Notes: generated by a model not told the origin, from the letters alone. Shown: positions 1-7,927, counted from the stretch's first letter. The stretch is 60,008 nucleotides of DNA from JBBRMY01 sp038230595 (GCA_038230595.1 JBBRMY010000003.1:1-60008), one strand, 5' to 3'. Program-made: numbers and translations.

Positions 1-175
1 AAAGCTTGAAGATGAGAACATCCCGTTTTCATTTGAAGGAGGAAGCATGAGACCATATAAAACTGCTTTACAGATACCAATAAAAATTTATGTTTCAGAA
101 AAAGATTACGAACTTGCAATGACTGCCATCAATACAGACAAGACAGGTATGATGAATGAAGACCTGGATTACTGA
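1..175 (+). CDS. DUF2007-type protein, C-terminal part
   Basis: An open frame (frame 2) enters from the left edge and stops with TGA at 173-175; the last 57 residues are visible and the start is outside the window. The text KLEDENIPFSFEGG followed by QIPIKIYVSEKDYELAMTAI matches the usual end of DUF2007 'putative signal transducing' proteins, where a short-lived-epitope-like strand is followed by a V..(E/D)...A helix. Their function is not established. The dipeptidase gene starts 2 bases after the stop, so the two are probably cotranscribed. A second full-length DUF2007 gene lies at 12212-12478. Confidence 0.6.
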   Translation, partial: KLEDENIPFSFEGGSMRPYKTALQIPIKIYVSEKDYELAMTAINTDKTGMMNEDLDY

Positions 176-177
176 TC

Positions 178-1566
178 ATGTTTAGCAAGCCACTCATATA
201 TCTCTCCGGATTTCTTATAGTAGCAGCACTCTGGTTTTTTAAAGACCCGGCAATTCTTTCCGGTAAGCTTCAGCAAGCCGGCTTTAAGGAAAAAACAGGA
301 TCAAACAATAATTCAATCAATACTACAAATAATTTACAAAAAGAACCTGAGGGTGATATCAAAAACCAAGTTGATCAAAACAATACTTATTTAGCCTCTA
401 CGCGGGATTCCGGGATCCTCGATAAAAACATTCGAGGAAAGGAAGACAGGAACCGCGACTATCTTAAGCTGCATTACAGTTCAATTCTTGTAGATACTCA
501 CAATGATTTTATCTGGAAAGTTTTTGATAAAGGAGCTGTCTTCGGAAAGCATAATTCATTTACACAATCAGACCTTCCAAGATTTAAGGAAGGAGGAGTT
601 GATGTTCAGTTCTTTGCTATATGGATACCTATGAAAAAATTGAAGTCTTCTTTCAGCTTTGTTGAAGGACAGATAGGAAGGCTGAGACAGATCGAAAGCA
701 ATAATCCGAATGATATTGAATTCGCAGGAGACTATAACGGAATAATGAATGCAGTTTCAAAAAATAAAATGTGCGGGCTTATAGGTGTTGAAGGCGGAAC
801 TGCAATTGGAAATGATGTTGACAATGTGAACAGGCTTTATGATATGGGAGTAAGATATATCGGTCTGACATGGAATAACTCAAATAATATTGCGATATCG
901 GCAAGAGATCAGACGGAAGCTGGGAGAAAAGGCGGACTGACAGATTTCGGAAAGAAGGTTGTGCAGAGAATGAATGAAATAGGAGTATTAGTTGATGCTG
1001 CTCACCTAGGTGAAGATGCATTCTGGGATATAATAAATATTTCTGACAAGCCGGTCTTTAGCTCACACTCAAACTGCTATACTATCAATCCACACTATAG
1101 AAATCTGACTGATGATCAGATAAAAGCAATTGCAAAATCAGGCGGAGTTGTTCAGGTAAATTTTTATGATGAATTCCTTGATAAGAATGCGCGACTTCAA
1201 AGAACTGAAAATGCATATGACAAATATGGTCCAGAGCTGAATGCATTGAATGATAAATACGGAGACGACCTTGAAGAGTTTAATAAAAGAAGAGATGAGT
1301 TTATCGAAAGCAAGCATATATCAGGTGGAACAAATGCAGACAAGGTTATTGAGCATATTGAATATATTATAAATCTTGTCGGTATAGACTATGTCGGGAT
1401 TGGTTCGGATTTTGACGGAGGCATTTCACCTCCTGTTGAGCTATATGATGCAAGCTGTTATCCTGTGATAACAAAGAAGCTTGTAGAAAAAGGATATTCT
1501 GATGAAGCTATAAAAAAAATACTCGGACTTAATATGCTTAGATTATTTAAACAGGTTTGCGGATAG
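178..1566 (+). CDS. membrane dipeptidase (peptidase family M19)
   Basis: Zinc-dependent renal-dipeptidase-like enzyme that hydrolyses dipeptides, including some with a D-residue. The metal-site motifs of the family are present: H108-x-D110 in LVDTHNDF, E205 in GVEGG, H276 in DAAHLG and H297 in SSHSN, with the late VGIGSDFDGG motif near residue 415. The first 25 residues form one hydrophobic segment followed by a low-complexity N/K-rich linker to about residue 90, so the catalytic domain is probably membrane-anchored and periplasmic. At 462 aa it is somewhat longer than bare M19 enzymes because of that linker. The VOC gene follows after 6 bp, suggesting an operon with the upstream DUF2007 gene. 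Confidence 0.93.
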   Translation: MFSKPLIYLSGFLIVAALWFFKDPAILSGKLQQAGFKEKTGSNNNSINTTNNLQKEPEGDIKNQVDQNNTYLASTRDSGILDKNIRGKEDRNRDYLKLHYSSILVDTHNDFIWKVFDKGAVFGKHNSFTQSDLPRFKEGGVDVQFFAIWIPMKKLKSSFSFVEGQIGRLRQIESNNPNDIEFAGDYNGIMNAVSKNKMCGLIGVEGGTAIGNDVDNVNRLYDMGVRYIGLTWNNSNNIAISARDQTEAGRKGGLTDFGKKVVQRMNEIGVLVDAAHLGEDAFWDIINISDKPVFSSHSNCYTINPHYRNLTDDQIKAIAKSGGVVQVNFYDEFLDKNARLQRTENAYDKYGPELNALNDKYGDDLEEFNKRRDEFIESKHISGGTNADKVIEHIEYIINLVGIDYVGIGSDFDGGISPPVELYDASCYPVITKKLVEKGYSDEAIKKILGLNMLRLFKQVCG

Positions 1567-1572
1567 AGTGAA

Positions 1573-2268
1573 ATGTATATATCGGAAATAATATTACGCT
1601 GCAATGATCCGGAAGAGATGATGTATTTCTACTGCGGAAAGCTTGGCTTTGAAAGGATCTCATTTGAAGAAGGAAAGCTGAGCATTAAAGCAGGACATTC
1701 GATATTAACTTTTATTTATGATGAGAAAGTAAAACTGCCTAATTATCATTTTGCTTTTAATATTCCCGGCAAGCAATTTTTTGAAGCAATGAACTGGGCA
1801 GCAGGGAAAGTAAGTCTTTTGAAAAATGATATTGGCGATACAGTTTTTGATTTCAGTAACTGGAATGCTGAAGCGTTTTATTTTTTCGACCCGCAGAAAA
1901 ACATTGTTGAATTTATTGCAAGACATGATCTCGACATACCTGCTGAAAAACCATTTTCCGTTCAAACCATTTCTGAGATAAGTGAGATAGGTGTTCCTGT
2001 AGAAAATGTTGAAGAGTTTTATGATGAAGTAAATAAATTCATTTCTGCTCCGATTTTTGACGGAGACAAAAAAGGTTTTACGGCAATGGGTGATCAGAAT
2101 GGATTATTTATAGTAGTGCCTTTAAAACGAAACTGGTATCCCACAGAAATTAAGTCTGCAAAATTTCCGATCGATATAATAATTACTCAATATTCAGAAC
2201 ATATATTTACAAAAGAATTTGGTCCTTACCCATATACAATAAGAGTATGCTCGATACTACCGGAATAG
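1573..2268 (+). CDS. VOC (glyoxalase/bleomycin-resistance fold) family protein
   Basis: The N-terminal half (residues 1-115) reads as a vicinal-oxygen-chelate module: ILRCNDPEEMMYFYCGKLGFE is the typical beta-alpha start, and YFFDPQKNIVEFIARHD is the typical end with the metal-ligand Glu. The C-terminal half (about 130-231) repeats the pattern more weakly (EIGVPVENVEEFYDEV), so this looks like a two-module protein. The substrate cannot be told from sequence. It has no signal peptide and is probably cytoplasmic. It starts 6 bp after the dipeptidase stop. The next frame overlaps its 3' end only if an upstream ATG for the TonB receptor is used, which I do not favour. Confidence 0.8.
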   Translation: MYISEIILRCNDPEEMMYFYCGKLGFERISFEEGKLSIKAGHSILTFIYDEKVKLPNYHFAFNIPGKQFFEAMNWAAGKVSLLKNDIGDTVFDFSNWNAEAFYFFDPQKNIVEFIARHDLDIPAEKPFSVQTISEISEIGVPVENVEEFYDEVNKFISAPIFDGDKKGFTAMGDQNGLFIVVPLKRNWYPTEIKSAKFPIDIIITQYSEHIFTKEFGPYPYTIRVCSILPE

Positions 2269-2290
2269 ATCTTCATAAATCGAAATATTA

Positions 2291-2323
2291 TGTCTTCCCC
2301 GAATGCTTTTATCGGGGATCCCG
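2291..2323 (+). repeat. diverged REP-like palindrome in front of the TonB receptor
   Basis: The segment has the architecture tgtcwtcccc - stem/loop - ggggatcccg of the repeats at 4569-4850. CCCCGA at 2297-2302 pairs with TCGGGG at 2312-2317 around a nine-base loop. It ends 7 bases before the preferred ATG at 2331, so it would sit in the leader of the receptor mRNA. The bases are visible; kinship with the 4.5-5.6 kb repeats is inferred from the shared flanks. Confidence 0.6.
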
Positions 2324-2330
2324 TCGATCG

Positions 2331-4535
2331 ATGATTTCGACTATAATACTTTTCATTTTCTTTTTTTTAGTTTCCAATTATTCCTTCGCCCAACAACTCG
2401 GCATCCTCAAAGGCAAAGTTCTTGACCGTGAAACTCAAAACCCCATTCGAAATGCTTCGCTTGAAATACTAAACAATAATAATAAAACTACTTCTGATTC
2501 CTCAGGTGAATTCACTTTCAGCGATCTTGCTTTCTATACTTACCGTTTGAAAATTTCCGCAGAGGGATACAGCCCTGTTATAAAAACAGACCTCACAGTT
2601 TATGCAAGCAAGCCGCTTGATGTACTTGTTCAGCTGAATCCTCAGAATATTACAACTGAAACTATTGATGTTGAAGCAAATTATTTTCAGAAGAGCTCAG
2701 ATATAAATACCAGTTCAATGAATCTGGATTTTGAAGAAATAAGAAGAGCGCCGGGAGCAACGGAAGATATTTCAAGAATGCTGCAGACTGCACCTGGAGT
2801 TTCCATAGGGAATGATCAAAGGAATGATATAATTGTAAGAGGCGGTTCACCAAGTGAAAATCTTTTAGTAATAGACGGAATTGAAATTCCGAATATAAAT
2901 CATTTCAGTACGCAGGGTTCTACCAGCGGAGCTATCGGATTTATAAATGTTAAATTCATTCAGGAAGCAAATATTTTTACAGGCGGCTTTCCGGCAAGAT
3001 TCGGAGATAAGGCGTCCGGTGTTATTGATCTGAAATTCAGAGAAGGCAGCCGAAAGAAATTTTACAGCGATATCAATCTTTCGTTAGGTGGCTTTGGCGG
3101 AGTGTTTGAAGGTCCTCTGTTTTCTGAAAAAGGATCTTACATGGTATCAGTTAGAAGAAGCTATCTTGAACTGCTGAAAAATGCAATTCAGCTTTCTGCT
3201 GTTCCGAATTTCTGGGATTTTAATCTTAAGCTCGACTATGATCTTACGCCGAAAGATAAGCTTTTGCTTATAGGATTTTCAGGACTGGACAAGATAAATT
3301 TTGACGGAGATAAAACAGATGACCTCGATGATCCCTATGGAAAAGCAATTTCAAATCAGAACACTTATGTACTTGGTCTGAATTATAAAAAGATATTCAG
3401 CAAGGGATATCTTGAAACCGTTCTTTCAACTTCTGTTTTTGATTACAACATTAAAGCCTACGATCATTTCACCGACACTCTGACATTTTCAGATATTGCT
3501 GCGGAAAGAGAATTTGTTCTGAAGACTCAGCTTAATTATCAGCTTTCTAATAAATATATTTTCAATGCCGGCATTGGCGGTAAGCTGGCAAAATTTGACA
3601 ATGATGTTTTTGCAAGAAGGGATACAACATATGCGGGCTACATAAGAGAAGGTCTGATTTTTAATAACACAAAAAACACTTATAAGCTTTTTGCGGATGC
3701 AACTCTTACGGGTAAATTCTTAAATGATAAGCTTGACCTGAATGCAGGATTCAGAATAGATTATTTTGATTACATCAGACTGAACACAACTTTTTCTCCG
3801 AGGCTTGGTGCAAACGAAAGAAATAATAACCTAAACAGTATTCGTGCAGAGCATTTCATTTTAGGATTCGAGCATTTTTTAATGAAGGATCTTAGATTCA
3901 CTGCAGAAGTTTATCAAAAAAATTATAAGGATTATCCCGTGCCGGTAAATAATCCAATCGTTATTCTAATAGATGGCGGTTCTGATTTCGGACCAAATCT
4001 TACAAGCTATAGTCAGAGTGCAGGAACAGGTTATGTGAGAGGTGTGGATATTTCACTTCACAAAAAACTGACGGGCAATGGGTTTTACGGAATGTTTACT
4101 TATTCATATATGTACTCACGCTTTAAAGCATTAGTAGGAAATGAAAAGCCGGGCGCTTATGATTCGGAGCATCAGTTCACTTTAATATCGGGCTATCAGG
4201 CAGCTAATGACTGGCTGTTTGGATTTAAGATCAAATACTCTAGCGGTAAGCCTTATACGCCTTTTGATTTTGCTGCATCAACTGCTGCGAACAGAGGAAT
4301 TTATTCTACCAATGATTACAACAGTTTTAGGTATCCGTATTATCTAAGAATAGATATAAGGATAGACAAGAAAATAAATTTTAAGAGTTCGAGTCTGGTT
4401 GGATATATAGAGATACAAAATTTATTTAATAAAGATAACGTGAATAGTTATTTCTGGAATCAGGACAAAGATGCCCAGGGCACGATCAAGAACTGGAAGT
4501 TCTTACCGGTCGGTGGGTTTAGTTTTCAGTTTTAA
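2331..4535 (+). CDS. TonB-dependent outer-membrane receptor with carboxypeptidase-regulatory domain
   Basis: SusC/CirA-like outer-membrane transporter. I choose the ATG at 2331 because it begins MISTIILFIFFFLVSNYSFAQ, a good signal peptide; the frame stays open upstream to 2247, but that 28-residue extension is translated from a palindromic repeat and overlaps the VOC gene. After the signal come a carboxypeptidase-regulatory beta-sandwich (LKGKVLDRETQNPIRNASLEI, about residues 22-100), the plug (TAPGVSIGNDQRNDIIVRGGSP, then VIDGIEIP) and a long beta-barrel ending in phenylalanine (GGFSFQF). The barrel is usual for the family at about 735 aa total. No SusD partner is adjacent, so the substrate is unknown; the cluster of repeats begins right after its stop. 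Confidence 0.9.
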   Translation: MISTIILFIFFFLVSNYSFAQQLGILKGKVLDRETQNPIRNASLEILNNNNKTTSDSSGEFTFSDLAFYTYRLKISAEGYSPVIKTDLTVYASKPLDVLVQLNPQNITTETIDVEANYFQKSSDINTSSMNLDFEEIRRAPGATEDISRMLQTAPGVSIGNDQRNDIIVRGGSPSENLLVIDGIEIPNINHFSTQGSTSGAIGFINVKFIQEANIFTGGFPARFGDKASGVIDLKFREGSRKKFYSDINLSLGGFGGVFEGPLFSEKGSYMVSVRRSYLELLKNAIQLSAVPNFWDFNLKLDYDLTPKDKLLLIGFSGLDKINFDGDKTDDLDDPYGKAISNQNTYVLGLNYKKIFSKGYLETVLSTSVFDYNIKAYDHFTDTLTFSDIAAEREFVLKTQLNYQLSNKYIFNAGIGGKLAKFDNDVFARRDTTYAGYIREGLIFNNTKNTYKLFADATLTGKFLNDKLDLNAGFRIDYFDYIRLNTTFSPRLGANERNNNLNSIRAEHFILGFEHFLMKDLRFTAEVYQKNYKDYPVPVNNPIVILIDGGSDFGPNLTSYSQSAGTGYVRGVDISLHKKLTGNGFYGMFTYSYMYSRFKALVGNEKPGAYDSEHQFTLISGYQAANDWLFGFKIKYSSGKPYTPFDFAASTAANRGIYSTNDYNSFRYPYYLRIDIRIDKKINFKSSSLVGYIEIQNLFNKDNVNSYFWNQDKDAQGTIKNWKFLPVGGFSFQF

Positions 4536-4568
4536 GGAAAACAAAAAACATTGTCATCCTCTCTCAAC

Positions 4569-4850
4569 TGTCATCCCTGCGAAAGCAGGGATCCCGAACT
4601 TCGCGTATGCGCGGAAGAACTTATTAATTTCACTACCCCATCAATACTGTCATTCCCTTTTATTGATGCCCCCCCTACATTGTCATCCCTGCGAAAGCAG
4701 GGATCCCGAGCTTCGCGTATGCGCAGAAGAATTTATTAATTTTACTACCCCCTCCAGTTCTGTCATTCCCTTTTATTCTCACCCCCTAAACTGTCATCCC
4801 TGCGAAAGCAGGGATCCCGAACTTCGCGTATGCGCGGGAGAATACCTATT
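4569..4850 (+). repeat. tandem array of about 2.5 copies of a 112-bp REP-like unit
   Basis: TGTCATCCCTGC recurs at 4569, 4681 and 4792 (spacings 112 and 111). Each unit holds two hairpins. The first is ATCCCTGC-GAAA-GCAGGGAT, an 8-bp stem with a GNRA-type loop. The second is CTTCGCG-TATG-CGCGGAAG, with one bulge. In the two complete units an A/T-rich spacer and a half-site TGTCATTCCC (4648, 4761) follow. The third copy is cut off after the second hairpin. The frames that run through it give the familiar spurious VIPAKAGIP-type peptides and are not genes. Confidence 0.9.
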
Positions 4851-4894
4851 CCACCACTTTAATACTTTCGCCTATATAAAAGATTAGAATTTGC

Positions 4895-4960
4895 GTTTTA
4901 TAAAATTCATTCCAATGATTTCCGGGATCCCTGCTTTCGCAGGGATGACAATGTGAGGGT
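4895..4960 (-). repeat. REP-like palindrome, inverted relative to the array (left of the GIY-YIG gene)
   Basis: GTTTTATAAAATTCATTCC is followed by GGGATCCCTGC-TTTC-GCAGGGATGACA (4924-4950), the reverse complement of the first hairpin of the 112-bp unit. A half-copy (gcagggatgacag) follows at 4967-4979. The same roughly 65-bp composite occurs twice on the other side of the GIY-YIG gene, in the same orientation. Confidence 0.85.
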
Positions 4961-5021
4961 ATACAAGCAGGGATGACAGTATGGGAAGTAATAATCGGGA
5001 AATCCCTATCGGAGGGAAGAT

Positions 5022-5055
5022 AATCTTCGCGAATGCGTGGAAGAATTTATTTTAA
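5022..5055 (+). repeat. fragment of the 112-bp unit (second hairpin plus A/T tail)
   Basis: CTTCGCGAATGCGTGGAAG followed by an A/T-rich tail matches the second-hairpin half of the array units (compare 4711-4745). It ends 6 bp from the stop codon of the GIY-YIG gene, so the gene abuts repeat material directly. Confidence 0.7.
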
Positions 5056-5061
5056 TTAAAA

Positions 5062-5358
5062 CTATTCCCCACCTAATTCATAATAAAGATCATTCCATTC
5101 CGGATTCATCTTCTCAATAAGTTCAATTTTATATTGCCTTTTCCATTTCTTCAATACTTTTTCTCTTTCAATTGCTGAGTTAACATAGTCTCCATATTCG
5201 AAATAAATAAGCTTATCCAAATTGTATTTCTTAGTAAAGCCTTCAACTTTCTTTTCTTTGTGTTCCTTTACTCTACGCAAAAGATTATTAGTTACACCAA
5301 TATAAAGAACTCCATCCTTTTTGTTTGTCATTATGTAAACACAAAAAGTTTTTTGCAT
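5062..5358 (-). CDS. single-domain GIY-YIG nuclease (UPF0213/YhbQ type)
   Basis: A 98-residue protein that is one GIY-YIG fold and nothing else. The motif appears as VYIMTN...GVLYIGVTNNL, followed by the catalytic-type arginines in LLRRVKEH, the metal-binding Glu in AIEREKVLKKW, and the closing NPEWNDLY. Such proteins can nick or cut DNA; the cellular role of the stand-alone family is poorly known. It is a solitary minus-strand gene with palindromic REP-like repeats on both sides (4569-5055 and 5421-5568), which suggests a link between nuclease and repeats. No other mobility gene is nearby. The family call is firm; the role is inference. Confidence 0.9.
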   Translation of the reverse strand: MQKTFCVYIMTNKKDGVLYIGVTNNLLRRVKEHKEKKVEGFTKKYNLDKLIYFEYGDYVNSAIEREKVLKKWKRQYKIELIEKMNPEWNDLYYELGGE

Positions 5359-5420
5359 GTGGAATAATTTATTTATTTTGTAGAATTAGTAATTCGAATA
5401 TAAGATAGGATAATATCGGA

Positions 5421-5484
5421 GTTTTATAAAATGCATTACATTGATCTACGGGATCCCTGCTTTCGCAGGGATGACAGTATGGGG
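5421..5484 (-). repeat. REP-like composite repeat, right copy 1
   Basis: gttttataaaatgcattac leads into GGGATCCCTGC-TTTC-GCAGGGATGACAG and a GTATGGGG tail. It matches the copy at 4895-4960 nearly base for base, in the same orientation. It lies 62 bp upstream of the GIY-YIG start. Confidence 0.85.
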
Positions 5485-5502
5485 TGATAAGATAGTGTCG
5501 GT

Positions 5503-5568
5503 GTTTGATAAAATGCGTTCCATCGATTTCTGTCATCCCTGCTTTCGCAGGGATGACAGAGCGAGGGG
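5503..5568 (-). repeat. REP-like composite repeat, right copy 2
   Basis: gtttgataaaatgcgttcc leads into CTGTCATCCCTGC-TTTC-GCAGGGATGACAG. It is the third member of the roughly 65-bp composite family. Here the palindrome is fully symmetric (TGTCATCCCTGC on the left arm, GCAGGGATGACA on the right, a 12-bp stem). A CCTGTCAGG element follows at 5591-5599, the same core as in the hairpin at 7873-7898. Confidence 0.85.
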
Positions 5569-5611
5569 GAAGGAATCCATGGATTGAAAACCTGTCAGGA
5601 TTATATTGTTA

Positions 5612-7744
5612 TTATTTCCTCACTATCTTTACACTCTCTATCTTGTCACCAACTATAATTTTATCCACCACTTCCATTCCATCTGTTACGAATCCAAAGA
5701 TCGTATATTTTCCATCGAGATGATATTGCGGAGTATGAGTTATAAAGAATTGTGATCCTTCGGTATCTTTTCCGCTTGATGCCATACCAACAACTCCACG
5801 TTCATAATTCAACGGAGAGAATTCGCTTCTTATAGAATAATCCGGGCTTCCGAATCCTGTTCCCGTATTATCGCCGCCCTGAATTACAAAATTCGGGACA
5901 ACTCTGTGAAATATTGTACCATTATAGTAGCCGCTTTCAGAAAGATCAATAAAGTTGGATGCTGACATCGGAGCTATGTCATTAAATAATTCAATTGTGA
6001 TCTTACCTTTATTTGTATTTATCTCAGCAATATATTTTTCATTCATTCGTGTCATTGAACGGTTAAATCTTTCTTCGTTCATTAAGGAAGAAGTATTAAC
6101 AGGAAACTCATTTTCTGTTAATTTTTTTAAAGCTTCGGAAGATTTGCGGGCTATCATTAAATCAGGATAGGAAAGAAGTTTTACAAGTTCAGGAACGAGA
6201 GAAGTAACTTTCATATCTCCAGCTGCGTCAATAAAGCTTGTCATCACATCAAAATCTTTTGGCAATTGCAGAACTTTAAATTCAAAATCAAAAATGAGTT
6301 TGTCTTCATCGTTCCACTGTGTGTTGTTTACATATATAGAATCTGATAAGCCCTGAATACAATTAGAAACTATTTCAGCATCTTTTGATGAAAGGAATTC
6401 TCCGAATATAAGTCTCAGAATATTCCTATCATTTACATCGGGAGTGCGGATATAATTTGTAAGAAGTCCTGTATATCCCCTGTATATTTTAGCAAGGTCT
6501 TCACTTCCGACAATCTCACGTGAAATATCAGGATGTGAATCAGCATATCTCTGTACAATTTTTGTAATTGAGTCTCGCATTTCTTTAAAGATCAGCGGAT
6601 CATTAAGATCAGCACTTGCATCAATAGCTGCTCTCTTCATATTAAAGTCAGGGTCGGATGATAATGTCTTCATAACTAATAGCTTAGCTTCACTCTTTTT
6701 AATTTTTGAATAATTGATAAGTGCTGAAGCTCTAATTGAATATGGCTGGCTGTTCATTAAAGATATGTGTTTCAGATTTTCAGAAATTTCATCTGCATCT
6801 GCTTTTAGTTCACTGTTGTTTTTATCATAACCTGAATACAATCTTCCCGCTGCATCCATAGCAGATATTCTAATGTTCCCAATTGAAGATTCGAAATAAT
6901 CAATAAATATTCTTGATGTTATTCTGCTGAATTCAGGAAATTTTTTCAGATCATATCCCGCAAGTGCATTTATTCTTGCTATATCAACTTTTTGATCATC
7001 ATTTTTTTTGTTGTAGCCCTGAATATATTTTAAAAGTAAACCGTCTTTTATCCTACCCAACGCTGCGAAGCCCCATGATCTTATCATTGAATCAGAGTCT
7101 TTAGTCATATCATATATTTCTTGCTGAGCTGACTTAAGATGTTCTGCATCAGCTATTCTGAAAAAGGCATATGCTGCAGTTCGCTTAATATTGATGTTAC
7201 CGGAACTGAATAATTTATTTAATTTTAAAACACCCTCTGCCCTTACGATCTTTCTTCCGGCAAATCTTCCAATTGATAAGGCAAGAGCTTCATTAATTCC
7301 GGTTTCGCTACTTTCAAAATTACTTACGAGCTCCAGAGAAGCTGCATTTCCGATCTTCCCTAACGAATTTAAAATTTCTGCTTTTGCTTTATCTTTAATT
7401 GAAAGATTGTTCAGAGCAGATTCTAGATACTGAACAGAATTTTTTGTATTTATCTGCCCGAGTGCAAAAGCGCTCATTTTCTGAATGTCTTCATCAGAGG
7501 AAGAGCCAAGTAATGCATTAATTTCATTAACGGAATTTGAATCTGCAATGTCAGCTAAAGCGCTAAGGCTTCTTGTAACGAGATCCTTATCGTCTAACTT
7601 TAGACCGGACAATAAAATTTTTATACCTGAGGTATCTCTGCTGTCGCGGATACTGTAAATGTTTTTTATTATATCGGAGCTTATCTGAGAATATGAATTC
7701 TGAATAAATAAAAGAAGAAAGAAGAACAAAAAATATTTTTTCAT
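5612..7744 (-). CDS. exported HEAT-repeat protein fused to a cyclophilin-type peptidyl-prolyl isomerase
   Basis: The N-terminus MKKYFLFFFLLLFIQNSYSQ is a signal peptide. Residues from about 25 to 560 are helical pairs of the HEAT type (IQKMSAFALGQINTKNSVQYLESALN and similar). From about 570 to the end is a complete cyclophilin domain: FHRVVPNFVIQGGD holds the catalytic Arg, and MASSGKDTEGSQFFITH and HLDGKYTIFG follow. Cyclophilins isomerise X-Pro bonds during folding; here the enzyme is probably periplasmic or in the envelope, with the HEAT scaffold binding clients or partners. At 710 aa it is far longer than a free cyclophilin (about 165-200 aa). It stands alone, with repeats on both sides. 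Confidence 0.9.
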   Translation of the reverse strand: MKKYFLFFFLLLFIQNSYSQISSDIIKNIYSIRDSRDTSGIKILLSGLKLDDKDLVTRSLSALADIADSNSVNEINALLGSSSDEDIQKMSAFALGQINTKNSVQYLESALNNLSIKDKAKAEILNSLGKIGNAASLELVSNFESSETGINEALALSIGRFAGRKIVRAEGVLKLNKLFSSGNINIKRTAAYAFFRIADAEHLKSAQQEIYDMTKDSDSMIRSWGFAALGRIKDGLLLKYIQGYNKKNDDQKVDIARINALAGYDLKKFPEFSRITSRIFIDYFESSIGNIRISAMDAAGRLYSGYDKNNSELKADADEISENLKHISLMNSQPYSIRASALINYSKIKKSEAKLLVMKTLSSDPDFNMKRAAIDASADLNDPLIFKEMRDSITKIVQRYADSHPDISREIVGSEDLAKIYRGYTGLLTNYIRTPDVNDRNILRLIFGEFLSSKDAEIVSNCIQGLSDSIYVNNTQWNDEDKLIFDFEFKVLQLPKDFDVMTSFIDAAGDMKVTSLVPELVKLLSYPDLMIARKSSEALKKLTENEFPVNTSSLMNEERFNRSMTRMNEKYIAEINTNKGKITIELFNDIAPMSASNFIDLSESGYYNGTIFHRVVPNFVIQGGDNTGTGFGSPDYSIRSEFSPLNYERGVVGMASSGKDTEGSQFFITHTPQYHLDGKYTIFGFVTDGMEVVDKIIVGDKIESVKIVRK

Positions 7745-7821
7745 GTTTGATATGATTATTGTAGACTGAAAATATATTCAATCGTGGGAAGGGATATGAG
7801 GTAAAAAATGGTGAGGATTTA

Positions 7822-7849
7822 GTAGGGACAGGTCGCGACCTGTCCCTAC
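7822..7849. repeat. 28-bp perfect palindrome GTAGGGACAGGTCG/CGACCTGTCCCTAC
   Basis: Perfectly self-complementary over 28 bases with no loop, in the gap between the cyclophilin start (7744) and the pgi stop (7975). There is no T-run, so it is not a conventional terminator. Similar gggacaggtcgcgacctgtccc repeats are dispersed in many bacterial genomes (recalled, not searched). Confidence 0.85.
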
Positions 7850-7872
7850 AAAAACTTCATAATGAAAAGCGA

Positions 7873-7898
7873 CCTGACAGGATAAAGAACCTGTCAGG
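7873..7898. repeat. hairpin CCTGACAGG...CCTGTCAGG
   Basis: Nine-base arms at 7873-7881 and 7890-7898 around the loop ataaagaa; the outermost GA/AC extends it with one mismatch. The half-site CCTGTCAGG also occurs at 5591-5599, next to the GIY-YIG repeat cluster, so this is a second dispersed repeat family. Confidence 0.8.
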
Positions 7899-7902
7899 AC
7901 AA

Positions 7903-7927
7903 ATCATTCGCCGCTTTGCGGAATGAT
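7903..7927. repeat. imperfect hairpin ATCATTC(G)CCGC-TTT-GCGGAATGAT
   Basis: Ten paired bases with a single bulged G. It is the third palindrome in a row downstream of pgi (48 bp before its stop codon). The 7745-7974 gap has no gene and is largely made of these three elements. Confidence 0.7.

Noticed and set aside
4569..4850. Possible CRISPR array
   Set aside because: Only two full units with 112-bp period; the would-be spacers are also repeated, and no cas gene is near.
4471..4887. Open frames of 138 and 62 codons with VIPAKAGIP / CHPCESRDPELRVCA text
   Set aside because: They are translations of the 112-bp palindromic repeats; the repeated peptide follows the DNA repeat and there is no independent coding signal.
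5505..5723. 72-codon plus-strand frame
   Set aside because: It starts in a palindromic repeat and runs antisense into the cyclophilin gene.
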